Part shown: piece after piece, positions 16,027-23,762 of the stretch | Numbering within the stretch: the stretch's first letter is position 1 | Layout of the letters: each line of letters begins with the position of its first letter | Assembly (NCBI GenBank): GCA_937129145.1 | Contig: CAKZMU010000017.1 | Location: 1-38,067, forward strand | DNA length: 38,067 nt | Direction of reading: 5' to 3' | Origin: an uncultured Lacinutrix sp. | GTDB lineage: Bacteria; Bacteroidota; Bacteroidia; Flavobacteriales; Flavobacteriaceae | Notes under the pieces: model-generated | Seen by the model: only the letters and a program-made list of their open reading frames with translations | What the model was told of the DNA's origin: nothing | The model's database searches: none | Translations under genes and position numbers: made by a program

Positions 16027-17514
16027 ATGAAATATTTATCCACCTTAGTGTTATCAGTTTTATTTATCGTTAGTGGCTTTGCCCAAAAAGACTTACCGAC
16101 CGACTATTTATCGTCAGAATTCCATAAAGGAAGAAGAGATTTGCTACGTAGCAAAATGCCAGAAAATAGCGTTGCTGTATTTTTTGCAAATGCTGTTAGA
16201 AATAGAGCCAATGATGTAGATTATATCTACCATCAAGACCCAAATTTTTACTATTTAACTGGTTACAAAGAACCACATTCTGTATTGGTTATTTTCTCTG
16301 ATATGCAAGAAAAGGATGGAAAAAAATTCAATGAACTTATTTATGTTCAGAAGAAAGATGCTCGTAGCGAAATGTGGGACGGAAGACGCTTAGGTGTTGA
16401 AGGTACCATGAAAGAACTTGGGTTTGACACGGCATTTAATGGAAAAGAATTTTTAAGTTCTGACATTAATTTCATGGAATTTGATAGCGTCATGTTTGAC
16501 GATTTTAAAGACGACTATAGAGATAATGTGCGTGATGAAGCAGATTTAGCAAGTTTAGTAGAATCGTTTAAAACGCAAGTTGGATACTACATTGAAGAAG
16601 GCGCACCTAAAGCAACCGAAGAAATGCGTTTGGAAATGTCTAAAGAAGGAGCGATACAAACACAAAGAGCGAAAATAGATACGCGAACATTAAGAACATT
16701 AATGGGAAGCATGCGACAAATAAAAACACCTGAAGAAATGGTGCTGCTTAAAAAAGCAGTGAGAATTTCTGCCATGGGGCAAGTAGAAGTAATGAAAGCA
16801 ATGAAACCTAATATGAGCGAAACTGAAATACAAGGTATTCATGAGTATGTTTACAAAAAATATGGCACTGAGTATGAAGGTTACCCAAGTATTGTTGGTG
16901 CAGGTGAAAATGGTTGCGTACTGCATTACATCGAGAATAGCAGAACCAAGGTTGAAGGCGATTTAGTACTCATGGACCTTGGCGCAGAGTATCATGGTTA
17001 TACAGCTGATGTGACTAGAACTATTCCAGCTAGCGGAAAATTTACACCAGAACAAAAAGCGATTTATGATATTGTTTACGAAGCTCAAAACGCTGGAATT
17101 GAAGCTGCAGTTATTGGGAATAATGGTAGAAAAACTTTTGAGGAAGCTATAAAAGTGATTAACAAGGGGCTATTGGAACTTGGTATTATCAAGTCTCTAG
17201 ATGAACGACACATGTATTTACCACACGGTATTTCTCATCATATTGGTTTGGATGTTCATGACTTAAATGATGGTAGTAGTTTTATGCCAAATATGGTTGT
17301 GACCATAGAACCAGGAATCTATATCCCAGAAGGAAGCCCATGTGACGAGAAATGGTGGGGAATTGCTGTGCGTATTGAAGATGATATCCTAATTACCGAA
17401 AAAGGCCCAATAAACTTATCTGGTGAAGCACCAAGAAAATCTAACGAGATAGAAGCAATGATGAAACAAAAAAGTGCATTGGATGATTTTACGTTACCTA
17501 AATTAGATGATTAA
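16027..17514 (+). CDS. pepP: Secreted Xaa-Pro aminopeptidase (M24B family)
   Basis: A 495-residue aminopeptidase P-type metalloprotease that removes N-terminal residues before proline. An N-terminal signal peptide (MKYLSTLVLSVLFIVSGFAQ, cleavage after about residue 19) indicates periplasmic or surface location, unlike cytosolic PepP. Residues 20-200 form the creatinase-like N domain. The pita-bread domain keeps all five metal ligands: D317, D328, H404, E428 and E451 (LMDLGAEY, ADVTRT, SHHIGLDVHD, TIEPGIY, RIEDD). Exported M24 peptidases are common in flavobacteria that grow on protein. Confidence 0.92.
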   Translation: MKYLSTLVLSVLFIVSGFAQKDLPTDYLSSEFHKGRRDLLRSKMPENSVAVFFANAVRNRANDVDYIYHQDPNFYYLTGYKEPHSVLVIFSDMQEKDGKKFNELIYVQKKDARSEMWDGRRLGVEGTMKELGFDTAFNGKEFLSSDINFMEFDSVMFDDFKDDYRDNVRDEADLASLVESFKTQVGYYIEEGAPKATEEMRLEMSKEGAIQTQRAKIDTRTLRTLMGSMRQIKTPEEMVLLKKAVRISAMGQVEVMKAMKPNMSETEIQGIHEYVYKKYGTEYEGYPSIVGAGENGCVLHYIENSRTKVEGDLVLMDLGAEYHGYTADVTRTIPASGKFTPEQKAIYDIVYEAQNAGIEAAVIGNNGRKTFEEAIKVINKGLLELGIIKSLDERHMYLPHGISHHIGLDVHDLNDGSSFMPNMVVTIEPGIYIPEGSPCDEKWWGIAVRIEDDILITEKGPINLSGEAPRKSNEIEAMMKQKSALDDFTLPKLDD

Positions 17515-17525
17515 AACGCATTTAT

Positions 17526-18338
17526 TTAGCCCTTTTCGAATCGTAATAACCACTTGTAGAAATCTTTGTTTTTGTAAAAGTCCGTCCATGCATCGTGGCT
17601 ATCATTTGGTGTAGAAACAAATATTCTGTCATTGGATTTATAATTAACCATTGAGAGATTGTCTGTTCTTTGAAAAGTCCGTCCCTTTTCTTCCAATATA
17701 CGTATGATTTTTTCTGTGAATTCATACCTTACTTTTTGGTCACCAGTATTGTGTGATGTCCAAATAGGGTAATCCAACAAAGCATCATAGGTCTCAATAC
17801 CACTTGAGCCTCCACAAATTGGAGCAATGGCCGCAAATACATCAGTCATCTTGCTGGCAAGTCCCCAAGTGCCATAACCGCCACGACTTAGGCCTGTGAG
17901 ATAGATTCTTTTTTCATCAATATTATACTTATTTGATACCTCATTTATAATGCTCCTTAGGGCATTCTCATTGTTGTAAAACTGACCACTTTTTAGATGT
18001 GGCATGACATAAATAAAATTATTAAGATGATTATTTAATTCATTATCTGTATTTGATAATACAAGATTTGGCAATGCCCAAGAAAATATCTTGCTTATTT
18101 TTCCCCCAACACCTAAACTACCTTGCAAAAACATTATTAAGGGCATTTTTTTGTTGCCATCATAGTTACTTGGAATAAATAGATTATAGCCATCTATAGT
18201 ACTGTTTTCATAAATTTTTTCAATAGCAAGAGCTTTACCATTTGAAGAATCTAGATTGGATGTTTGACTGTAAACATTTAAATGTATAGCATAGATTAAT
18301 ATTAGTAGCAAATTAAAAAACCTTTTACTTTTTGACAT
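17526..18338 (-). CDS. Secreted alpha/beta-hydrolase esterase (PHB depolymerase/carboxylesterase-like)
   Basis: A 270-residue protein with a signal peptide (about residues 1-24, ending NVYSQ) and an alpha/beta-hydrolase domain. LIMFLQGS is the oxyanion strand, GLSRGGYG carries nucleophile S151, and D200 (HNTGD) and H248 (NDSHDAW) complete the triad. Such prolyl-oligopeptidase-like or LpqC-type enzymes often hydrolyse polysaccharide ester groups or polyesters; the substrate here is not predictable. It is divergent from a second small secreted hydrolase gene at 18425, with an 86-base shared upstream region. Confidence 0.8.
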   Translation of the reverse strand: MSKSKRFFNLLLILIYAIHLNVYSQTSNLDSSNGKALAIEKIYENSTIDGYNLFIPSNYDGNKKMPLIMFLQGSLGVGGKISKIFSWALPNLVLSNTDNELNNHLNNFIYVMPHLKSGQFYNNENALRSIINEVSNKYNIDEKRIYLTGLSRGGYGTWGLASKMTDVFAAIAPICGGSSGIETYDALLDYPIWTSHNTGDQKVRYEFTEKIIRILEEKGRTFQRTDNLSMVNYKSNDRIFVSTPNDSHDAWTDFYKNKDFYKWLLRFEKG

Positions 18339-18424
18339 AAATATTATAATTTATTGAATGATTTTAAAGTTACTATTATAATTAACTATCTTCATAAATA
18401 TTTAGTATCTAATTTTATTGTTAT

Positions 18425-19102
18425 ATGAGAAAATGGTTTGTTTTTATTGTTTTTTTAGTTTTGAACACTTCGGTTTTTAGTCAAAAAAAGTATGATGTTG
18501 TGTTGCCATTAGATTATCATAAAGAGTTGTCATACCCTTTATTTATAGTGTTTCATGGTGGAAATGGCAATATGAAGAATATGAAAACATGGTGGACTTC
18601 GAGCATACTATCAAAGAGCTTTATTGTAGCTTATTTTGAAGCTTCTACACTTGATAGAGCACCAAATAGATGGGGATGGAGGAATCTTGCCAAAGAAAGG
18701 AATAATGTGAAGCAGTATTATTCAGAAATTATTCAAACTTATAATGTTAATTTAAATGAAGTATATGTTGGAGGCTTTTCACTAGGAGGAAAGATGAGTG
18801 TTGATTTAGCATTAAATCAAGCAATTCCTATAAAAGGTTTTATTTCTCTAAATCATGGAGGTGGTACAACTGAATTTTTTACAACTAAAAACATTATAAG
18901 AGCAAAAGAAAATAGATTGAAAGCAGTTTTGCTCTCTGGAGAAAAGGACTATCGCTATAAAAAAGAATCATTAAAAATCAAAAACCGCTTTGAGGAACTA
19001 AGGCTAGACCATAAATTTTTTGAAATAAAGAACCTTGGACATACCTCACCAAAATATTTTAGTAAGCTATTGGATAATTATATTGATTTCTTAAGAAATT
19101 AG
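18425..19102 (+). CDS. Small secreted alpha/beta-hydrolase
   Basis: A 225-residue protein with a signal peptide (MRKWFVFIVFLVLNTSVFSQ) and a compact alpha/beta-hydrolase fold: LFIVFHGGNGN, GFSLGGK with S119, GEKD with D175, and GHTSP with H206. It lacks lid insertions. It differs in sequence from the divergent neighbour but has the same secretion and fold type, so the pair could act together on one esterified substrate. That is inference from position only. Its 3' end lies 5 bases from the convergent thrC stop. Confidence 0.75.
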   Translation: MRKWFVFIVFLVLNTSVFSQKKYDVVLPLDYHKELSYPLFIVFHGGNGNMKNMKTWWTSSILSKSFIVAYFEASTLDRAPNRWGWRNLAKERNNVKQYYSEIIQTYNVNLNEVYVGGFSLGGKMSVDLALNQAIPIKGFISLNHGGGTTEFFTTKNIIRAKENRLKAVLLSGEKDYRYKKESLKIKNRFEELRLDHKFFEIKNLGHTSPKYFSKLLDNYIDFLRN

Positions 19103-19107
19103 AACAT

Positions 19108-20403
19108 TTATGCCCTTAGTAAGTATTTCTTTAAATCATCATAAGCATCAATCTTTATTGATGTTTTTTCTTTATCTATAACAGACTTTATTTGCTCAGG
19201 TAATTCAACTGTAGTTTCAATGACGTCTTCGACTACATCTAAAAACTTAGTTGGATGCGCAGTTTCTAAAAACATACAGTGGCAATTAGAGTTGTTTTTT
19301 AAATAACTTTTAGCACCCAAGTATCCAACAGCTCCATGAGGGTCAGCAACATAGTTGTAATTGTTATGAATTTCTAGCATAGCAGCTTTGGTTTCTTCAT
19401 CTGAAAAACTAAAAGAAGAAAGATTTTCTTGTAGCAATTCGAAATCACTTTTATAAATCTCTTGGATACGAATAAAATTGCTCGGATTTCCTACATCCAT
19501 CGCATTACTTATGGTTTGCACTGATGGCTTTGGGTTATACTTTTTAGTCTTCAAATATTCAGTAACCACATTATTTGCATTATTAGATGCTATAAAATGA
19601 ATAATTGGTAAACCCAATTTTTGCGCCATCATGCCTGCGCAGATGTTTCCAAAATTACCACTAGGAACAGAAAAAGCGATGTTTTTGTATTTGCTCTTCA
19701 ATTGTTTGTAAGCAAACATAAAGTAGAACATTTGTGGTAACCAACGTGCCACATTTATGGAGTTGGCTGATGTTAATTGCATGTTGCTAGTTAACTCTTC
19801 ATCTAAAAAAGCACGTTTTACCATATCTTGGCAATCATCAAAAACACCGTCAACTTCTAAAGCTGTAATGTTTTGTCCAAGAGTTGTGAGTTGCTTTTCC
19901 TGTATGTCGCTTACTTTTCCGCTAGGGTAGAGTATGACCACATTCACTCCTTTTACACCCAAAAACCCATTGGCGACAGCACCTCCAGTATCTCCAGATG
20001 TTGCAACTAATACGGTCACTTCATTGGTGTTGTCTTGATTAAAGTAGCCTAAGCATCGTGCCATAAATCGTGCGCCAACATCTTTAAACGCCATGGTTGG
20101 TCCATGAAATAATTCTAAAGAAGATATGTTTTTATTCAACTCTACGATAGGAAAATCGAACGATAAAGTATCTTCAACAATGCGTTTCAATTCATTCTCA
20201 GGAATTTCTGGCAATACAAACTGCTTGATTGTTTCGTATGCAATTTCAGAATTAGACAGTTGTTCTATGCTATCGAAAAAATCTTTTGATAACGGTGTAA
20301 TTGCTTCAGGAAAGTACAAACCTTTATCTGGAGCAAGCCCTTTAATGACTGCTTCTTTAAAAGATGTATTTGGAGCTTTTTTATTTAGAGAATAATAGTT
20401 CAT
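19108..20403 (-). CDS. thrC: Threonine synthase
   Basis: A 431-residue PLP enzyme that converts O-phosphohomoserine to threonine. The PLP lysine is K107 in HGPTMAFKDVGARF. Also present are the phosphate-binding LVATSGDTGGAVANGF, SVPSGNFGNICAG and DPHGAVGYLGAKSY. The length matches class I threonine synthases of Bacteroidota. Homoserine kinase (thrB) and aspartokinase-homoserine dehydrogenase (thrA), often found upstream in flavobacteria, are not adjacent; a TlpA-like gene is there instead. No exact TAnnTTTG box is visible in the 66-base gap. Confidence 0.95.
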   Translation of the reverse strand: MNYYSLNKKAPNTSFKEAVIKGLAPDKGLYFPEAITPLSKDFFDSIEQLSNSEIAYETIKQFVLPEIPENELKRIVEDTLSFDFPIVELNKNISSLELFHGPTMAFKDVGARFMARCLGYFNQDNTNEVTVLVATSGDTGGAVANGFLGVKGVNVVILYPSGKVSDIQEKQLTTLGQNITALEVDGVFDDCQDMVKRAFLDEELTSNMQLTSANSINVARWLPQMFYFMFAYKQLKSKYKNIAFSVPSGNFGNICAGMMAQKLGLPIIHFIASNNANNVVTEYLKTKKYNPKPSVQTISNAMDVGNPSNFIRIQEIYKSDFELLQENLSSFSFSDEETKAAMLEIHNNYNYVADPHGAVGYLGAKSYLKNNSNCHCMFLETAHPTKFLDVVEDVIETTVELPEQIKSVIDKEKTSIKIDAYDDLKKYLLRA

Positions 20404-20469
20404 GGTTGGTTTTATATCATTGCGAAATAAACTCTATTTGCTTTAGATACTGGTAATGTGACGCAAAAA

Positions 20470-21609
20470 TTAATCTAACATTGAAGCAATTTGTTTTTCT
20501 AATGCATCACCACGAAGTCGTTTTGCAACAATTTTTCCATCCTCATCTAAAATGAAGGCAGCAGGAATTGAGCTTATATTATACATTCTTGCAACTGGGT
20601 CGTTAAAATACTGTAAGCTACCAACTTGGTACCAATCTAGTTTATCATCCTGAATTGCTTTTTGCCATCTATCCTTTTGTCCTGGTTTATCTAACGACAC
20701 ACCAATAATTACTAGGCCTTTATCTTTATATTTTTCGTAAACCTTTACAATATTCGGGTTTTCACGTCTGCATGGTCCACACCAAGCAGCCCAAAAATCT
20801 ATAATTGTTGCTTTTCCTTTAACTTCGTTTAGAGTAATCATTTCTCCATCAATGGATGGCGCAGTGAAGTTTGGTGCTATTTTACCAATATTGAGACTAG
20901 CACTGGCTTCAATAATAGCTATTTCACTTTTAATTTTAGAGCCAATAGATTTGTATGCAGCATTTTTATTTATAATTGGCTGCAACGCTTGGTAATTATT
21001 TTTTAGTTTTTCTAAATTGATATCTGGATTAGCAATTTGTGTTTCAAGAAGTAATAATGAAAAATCGGAGTTTGAATTTTCAGCAATAAAATCCATAGCA
21101 AAAGCATCTAACATAGTGGTTATTTCTCTTGCTCTTGCAATAATTTTACTTCTTTCTTCTTGTGTTGTGGCTTTTCTGTAATCATCATTTAAACCATCAA
21201 TAGCTGACCCTTTTTCTCTGTATTCTGCTTTATAAGCGTTGTAATCTTCATTGTTTTTAGTGCCAAGAACTGGCGAATAATATAAACTATCTTTATTAAT
21301 GTTGATGGTGGTTTTTCCAGATTCTAAAACAAAAGGTAAACTACCTTGAATACTATTTATGCTAATAGTTTTAATAGATGAGTTGGCGATTTTTCCTTGA
21401 AACACAAACTGTTCATTCATAACAATAGCAGTATCTATGACCACTTGAGTGTTGTTTTCAATAGAATGTATATATGCTCTTAAACCATTAACAACGCCTT
21501 TAGCATTTGCAGTAATTTCATAAGTGTTAGGAGGAAGAGACTCGTTAGTTTTGGTGTTACAACTGTAACACGCTATGATAGAGACTAAAAGTAGGATTGC
21601 CTTTTTCAT
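20470..21609 (-). CDS. TlpA/ResA-like thiol-disulfide oxidoreductase lipoprotein (DUF4369 + thioredoxin)
   Basis: A 379-residue envelope protein. It has a lipoprotein signal (MKKAILLLVSIIACYSC, Cys17), a DUF4369-like beta domain over about residues 20-130, a helical linker, then an AhpC/TSA-thioredoxin domain with WCGPC (C277, C280) and a cis-proline segment ISSIPAAF. Such proteins reduce or shuffle disulfides in the periplasm, for example in cytochrome c maturation. The GTG at 21636 is rejected as start because a perfect TATATTTG -7 box lies inside its first codons; ATG 21609 follows that box by 17 bases. It is divergent from mnmE. Confidence 0.88.
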   Translation of the reverse strand: MKKAILLLVSIIACYSCNTKTNESLPPNTYEITANAKGVVNGLRAYIHSIENNTQVVIDTAIVMNEQFVFQGKIANSSIKTISINSIQGSLPFVLESGKTTININKDSLYYSPVLGTKNNEDYNAYKAEYREKGSAIDGLNDDYRKATTQEERSKIIARAREITTMLDAFAMDFIAENSNSDFSLLLLETQIANPDINLEKLKNNYQALQPIINKNAAYKSIGSKIKSEIAIIEASASLNIGKIAPNFTAPSIDGEMITLNEVKGKATIIDFWAAWCGPCRRENPNIVKVYEKYKDKGLVIIGVSLDKPGQKDRWQKAIQDDKLDWYQVGSLQYFNDPVARMYNISSIPAAFILDEDGKIVAKRLRGDALEKQIASMLD

Positions 21610-21625
21610 TTTCTTTGATTTTTTA

Positions 21626-21633
21626 CAAATATA
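21626..21633 (-). promoter_or_regulatory. -7 box of the TlpA-like gene
   Basis: The minus strand reads TATATTTG (exact consensus), 16 bases before the ATG at 21609. It rules out translation from the upstream GTG at 21636. Confidence 0.55.
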
Positions 21634-21716
21634 CACCGATTTTGTTTTCTTTTGAATTTATGTAGACAAGTTGCGCTATAATTAGACAATATGTATAAAG
21701 TCAGTCGCCAATTTCC

Positions 21717-21724
21717 TATTTTTG
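21717..21724 (+). promoter_or_regulatory. -7 box of mnmE
   Basis: TATTTTTG is an exact TAnnTTTG match 17 bases before the GTG start. No clear TTG lies at the -33 distance. Confidence 0.45.
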
Positions 21725-21741
21725 CCTAAAATTTAGATTTC

Positions 21742-23133
21742 GTGACACACAACGATACCATAATTGCATTGGCAACACCTTCGGGTGCTGGAGCTATTTC
21801 GGTTATAAGAATTTCGGGGAAAGAAGCTATTTCTATTGTCGATAGCGCTTTCAGGTCTGTAAAAAGCCAAAAAAAGCTAAGTAGTCAAAAAACTCATACC
21901 ATTCATTTAGGTCATATTTTAAAAGACGGAAAGGAGTTGGATGAAGTGTTGGTATCGGTTTTTAAAAACCCAAATTCTTATACTGGCGAGAATGTTGTTG
22001 AAATATCCTGTCATGGTAGCCCTTATATTCAGCAGGAAATTATTCAATTATTTCTTCGACATGGTTGTCGCATTGCCAATCCTGGAGAGTTTACCTTAAG
22101 AGCTTTTTTAAACGGAAAATTGGATTTAAGTCAAGCTGAAGCTGTAGCAGACTTAATTGCCAGTGACAATGAAGCGTCGCATCAAGTAGCTATTCAGCAA
22201 ATGCGAGGCGGTTTTAGTAACGAGATAAAAGCGTTGCGTGACGAATTGATGAATTTTGCTTCGTTGATTGAATTGGAACTTGATTTTGCCGAAGAAGATG
22301 TTGAATTCGCTAATCGCGACCAATTTAAAGATTTAATAGAGCGTATCACCAAAGTATTAAAGCATTTAATAGACTCGTTTGCTGTTGGAAATGTGATTAA
22401 AAACGGAATTCCAGTAGCTATTGTTGGCGAACCAAATGTTGGAAAATCCACCTTGTTGAATGCTTTACTAAACGAAGAAAAAGCCATTGTGAGTGATATA
22501 GCAGGAACTACAAGAGATGCAATAGAGGACGAGTTAACCATTGGAGGTATTGGTTTTAGATTTATTGATACAGCAGGTATTCGTGAGACTAAAGATGTAG
22601 TTGAGAGTATAGGGATTAAAAAAACCTTTGAGAAAATAGACCAATCTCAAGTGGTTATTTATTTATTTGATAGTGAAACAAGTGTCACTAACCTAGGTGT
22701 CGTACTTGTAGAAATTGAAAAAATTAAGAATAAGCACCCGCAAAAACCACTCATTATCATTGCAAATAAAATTGATAAGTTGGACGATATTCAACTAGCT
22801 GAACTCACCAATAATATTCCTGAGGCCATTTTACTATCGGCTAAAACAGGTTTTGGAGTTGAAGAGCTAACCAACAAATTGTTTAATTTAATTAATACTG
22901 GAGCACTGAGAAACAATGAAACCATTGTCACTAATTCACGTCATTATGATGCCTTGTTAAAAGCACTTGATGAAATCCAGAAAGTGCAACAAGGTATGGA
23001 TAGTAACCTTTCTGGAGATTTATTAGCGATTGATATTCGTCAGGCCTTGTATCATTTTGGGGAGATAACAGGCGAAATTACGAGCGATGATTTACTTGGG
23101 AATATATTTGCTAATTTTTGTATCGGGAAGTAA
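21742..23133 (+). CDS. mnmE: tRNA uridine-5-carboxymethylaminomethyl modification GTPase MnmE
   Basis: A 463-residue MnmE starting at GTG 21742 (MTHNDTIIALATPSGAGAIS). With MnmG it modifies U34 of certain tRNAs. The N-terminal formyl-THF-binding domain runs to about residue 120. An inserted G domain carries GEPNVGKS (229-236), GTTRD, DTAG and NKID. The C-terminal helices end in the catalytic FCIGK motif directly before the stop. The gene is complete. Its last 18 bases, TTTTGTATCGGGAAGTAA, are a plausible attachment core: elements such as SGI1 integrate at the 3' end of mnmE (thdF/trmE), and an integrase gene follows here. Confidence 0.96.
   Translation: MTHNDTIIALATPSGAGAISVIRISGKEAISIVDSAFRSVKSQKKLSSQKTHTIHLGHILKDGKELDEVLVSVFKNPNSYTGENVVEISCHGSPYIQQEIIQLFLRHGCRIANPGEFTLRAFLNGKLDLSQAEAVADLIASDNEASHQVAIQQMRGGFSNEIKALRDELMNFASLIELELDFAEEDVEFANRDQFKDLIERITKVLKHLIDSFAVGNVIKNGIPVAIVGEPNVGKSTLLNALLNEEKAIVSDIAGTTRDAIEDELTIGGIGFRFIDTAGIRETKDVVESIGIKKTFEKIDQSQVVIYLFDSETSVTNLGVVLVEIEKIKNKHPQKPLIIIANKIDKLDDIQLAELTNNIPEAILLSAKTGFGVEELTNKLFNLINTGALRNNETIVTNSRHYDALLKALDEIQKVQQGMDSNLSGDLLAIDIRQALYHFGEITGEITSDDLLGNIFANFCIGK
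23116..23133 (+). other. Candidate attachment-site core (attL) at the mnmE 3' end
   Basis: The last 18 bases of mnmE encode FCIGK-stop. The 3' end of mnmE is a known integration target for tyrosine-recombinase elements in proteobacteria. An excisionase-like gene and an integrase follow within 650 bases. I found no second copy in the window, so the other end is unseen. Confidence 0.35.
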
Positions 23134-23201
23134 CTTACTTTCTTTTGTTTGTTAATCCCTTGTTATTGTTGACTTTATAGTATTTTATCTTCTTTTATTT
23201 G

Positions 23202-23232
23202 TTGTTTATTTGCTCTTTTTTAACTAAATTTG
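23202..23232 (+). promoter_or_regulatory. Promoter of the xis-int operon
   Basis: TTG at 23202-23204, a 20-base spacer and TAAATTTG at 23225-23232 (exact -7 box). Transcription would begin near 23239, giving a leader of about 150 bases that contains the 10-bp repeats. Confidence 0.5.
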
Positions 23233-23279
23233 TTGTATATCTGTTGCCTAAAATACAAAATTGTTGCCCAATTCTGTTG
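23232..23279 (+). repeat. Four GTTG-core direct motifs before the phased repeats
   Basis: GTTG cores at 23232, 23243, 23263 and 23276 (contexts TTTGTTG, CTGTTGCC, TTGTTGCC, CTGTTGG) are spaced 11, 20 and 13 bases, roughly one or two helical turns. They lie between the candidate attL and the integrase operon, where arm-type recombinase sites would be expected. Confidence 0.4.
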
Positions 23280-23300
23280 GTGAAGATATAGGCGAAATGA

Positions 23301-23390
23301 TGCACCATAACGCACCACGTTGCACCACGTTGCACCACGTTGCACCACGTTGCACCACGTTGCACCATTACGCTACACAAAGCACCATTT
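23301..23390 (+). repeat. Helically phased 10-bp tandem repeats (TGCACCACGT)
   Basis: Nine consecutive decamers fill 23301-23390. Units 3-6 (23321-23360) are exact TGCACCACGT and unit 2 differs only in its first base. The flanking units TGCACCATAA, TGCACCATTA, CGCTACACAA and AGCACCATTT are degenerate. The block ends exactly at the ATG of the next gene (23391). A 10-base period places each copy on the same DNA face, as expected for cooperative protein binding. The repeats also lie within the predicted mRNA leader. Confidence 0.85.
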
Positions 23391-23756
23391 ATGAGCAGTA
23401 ATTTATTCATTCCTAAAACTTGTAAGCATTGCGGTAATGCGTTTACAGCACGTACTACAGTTACTAAATACTGTGGAGACACTTGTGCTAAAAGAGCATA
23501 CAAAGCCAGAAAGCGTAATGAGAAAATCCAAGCAACTCTTACAAATGATATGCAACAACAAAAAGAGCTTGTTGTGTCTCACAATCCAAACGCTGTAAAT
23601 AATAAAGATTTTTTAAGCATTACAGAAGCCTCACAACTTATTGGTGTTAGTAGATGGACCATTCAAAGAATGATACAACAAGGACGTTTAAAAGCTGTTC
23701 CTTTTGGTAGAAAGCGTATCGTGGCAAGATGGCAAATAGAGAACCTTTTTAATTAA
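23391..23756 (+). CDS. Excisionase-like DNA-binding protein with N-terminal zinc ribbon and HTH_17 domain
   Basis: A 121-residue basic protein from ATG 23391. An N-terminal CxxC-N13-CxxxC cluster (C11, C14, C28, C32) within KTCKHCGNAF and YCGDTCAKRAY suggests a small zinc ribbon. A basic linker follows, then a MerR/excisionase-type winged helix (FLSITEASQLIGVSRWTIQR, residues about 75-118). It starts directly after nine 10-bp repeats, which may be its binding sites, and 6 bases before the integrase gene. It is probably the recombination directionality factor and/or regulator of the operon. A start at TTG 23340 would translate the repeats and is unlikely. Confidence 0.75.
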   Translation: MSSNLFIPKTCKHCGNAFTARTTVTKYCGDTCAKRAYKARKRNEKIQATLTNDMQQQKELVVSHNPNAVNNKDFLSITEASQLIGVSRWTIQRMIQQGRLKAVPFGRKRIVARWQIENLFN

Positions 23757-23762
23757 TAGATT

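Noticed and set aside
23301..23390. Tandem TGCACCACGT repeats as a CRISPR array
   Set aside because: Units are 10 bases and contiguous with no spacers, and there are no cas genes.
23195..23503. Minus-strand 102-residue ORF with WCNVVQRGATW repeats
   Set aside because: It is a read-through of the decamer repeats overlapping the excisionase-like gene on the other strand. It has no family features.
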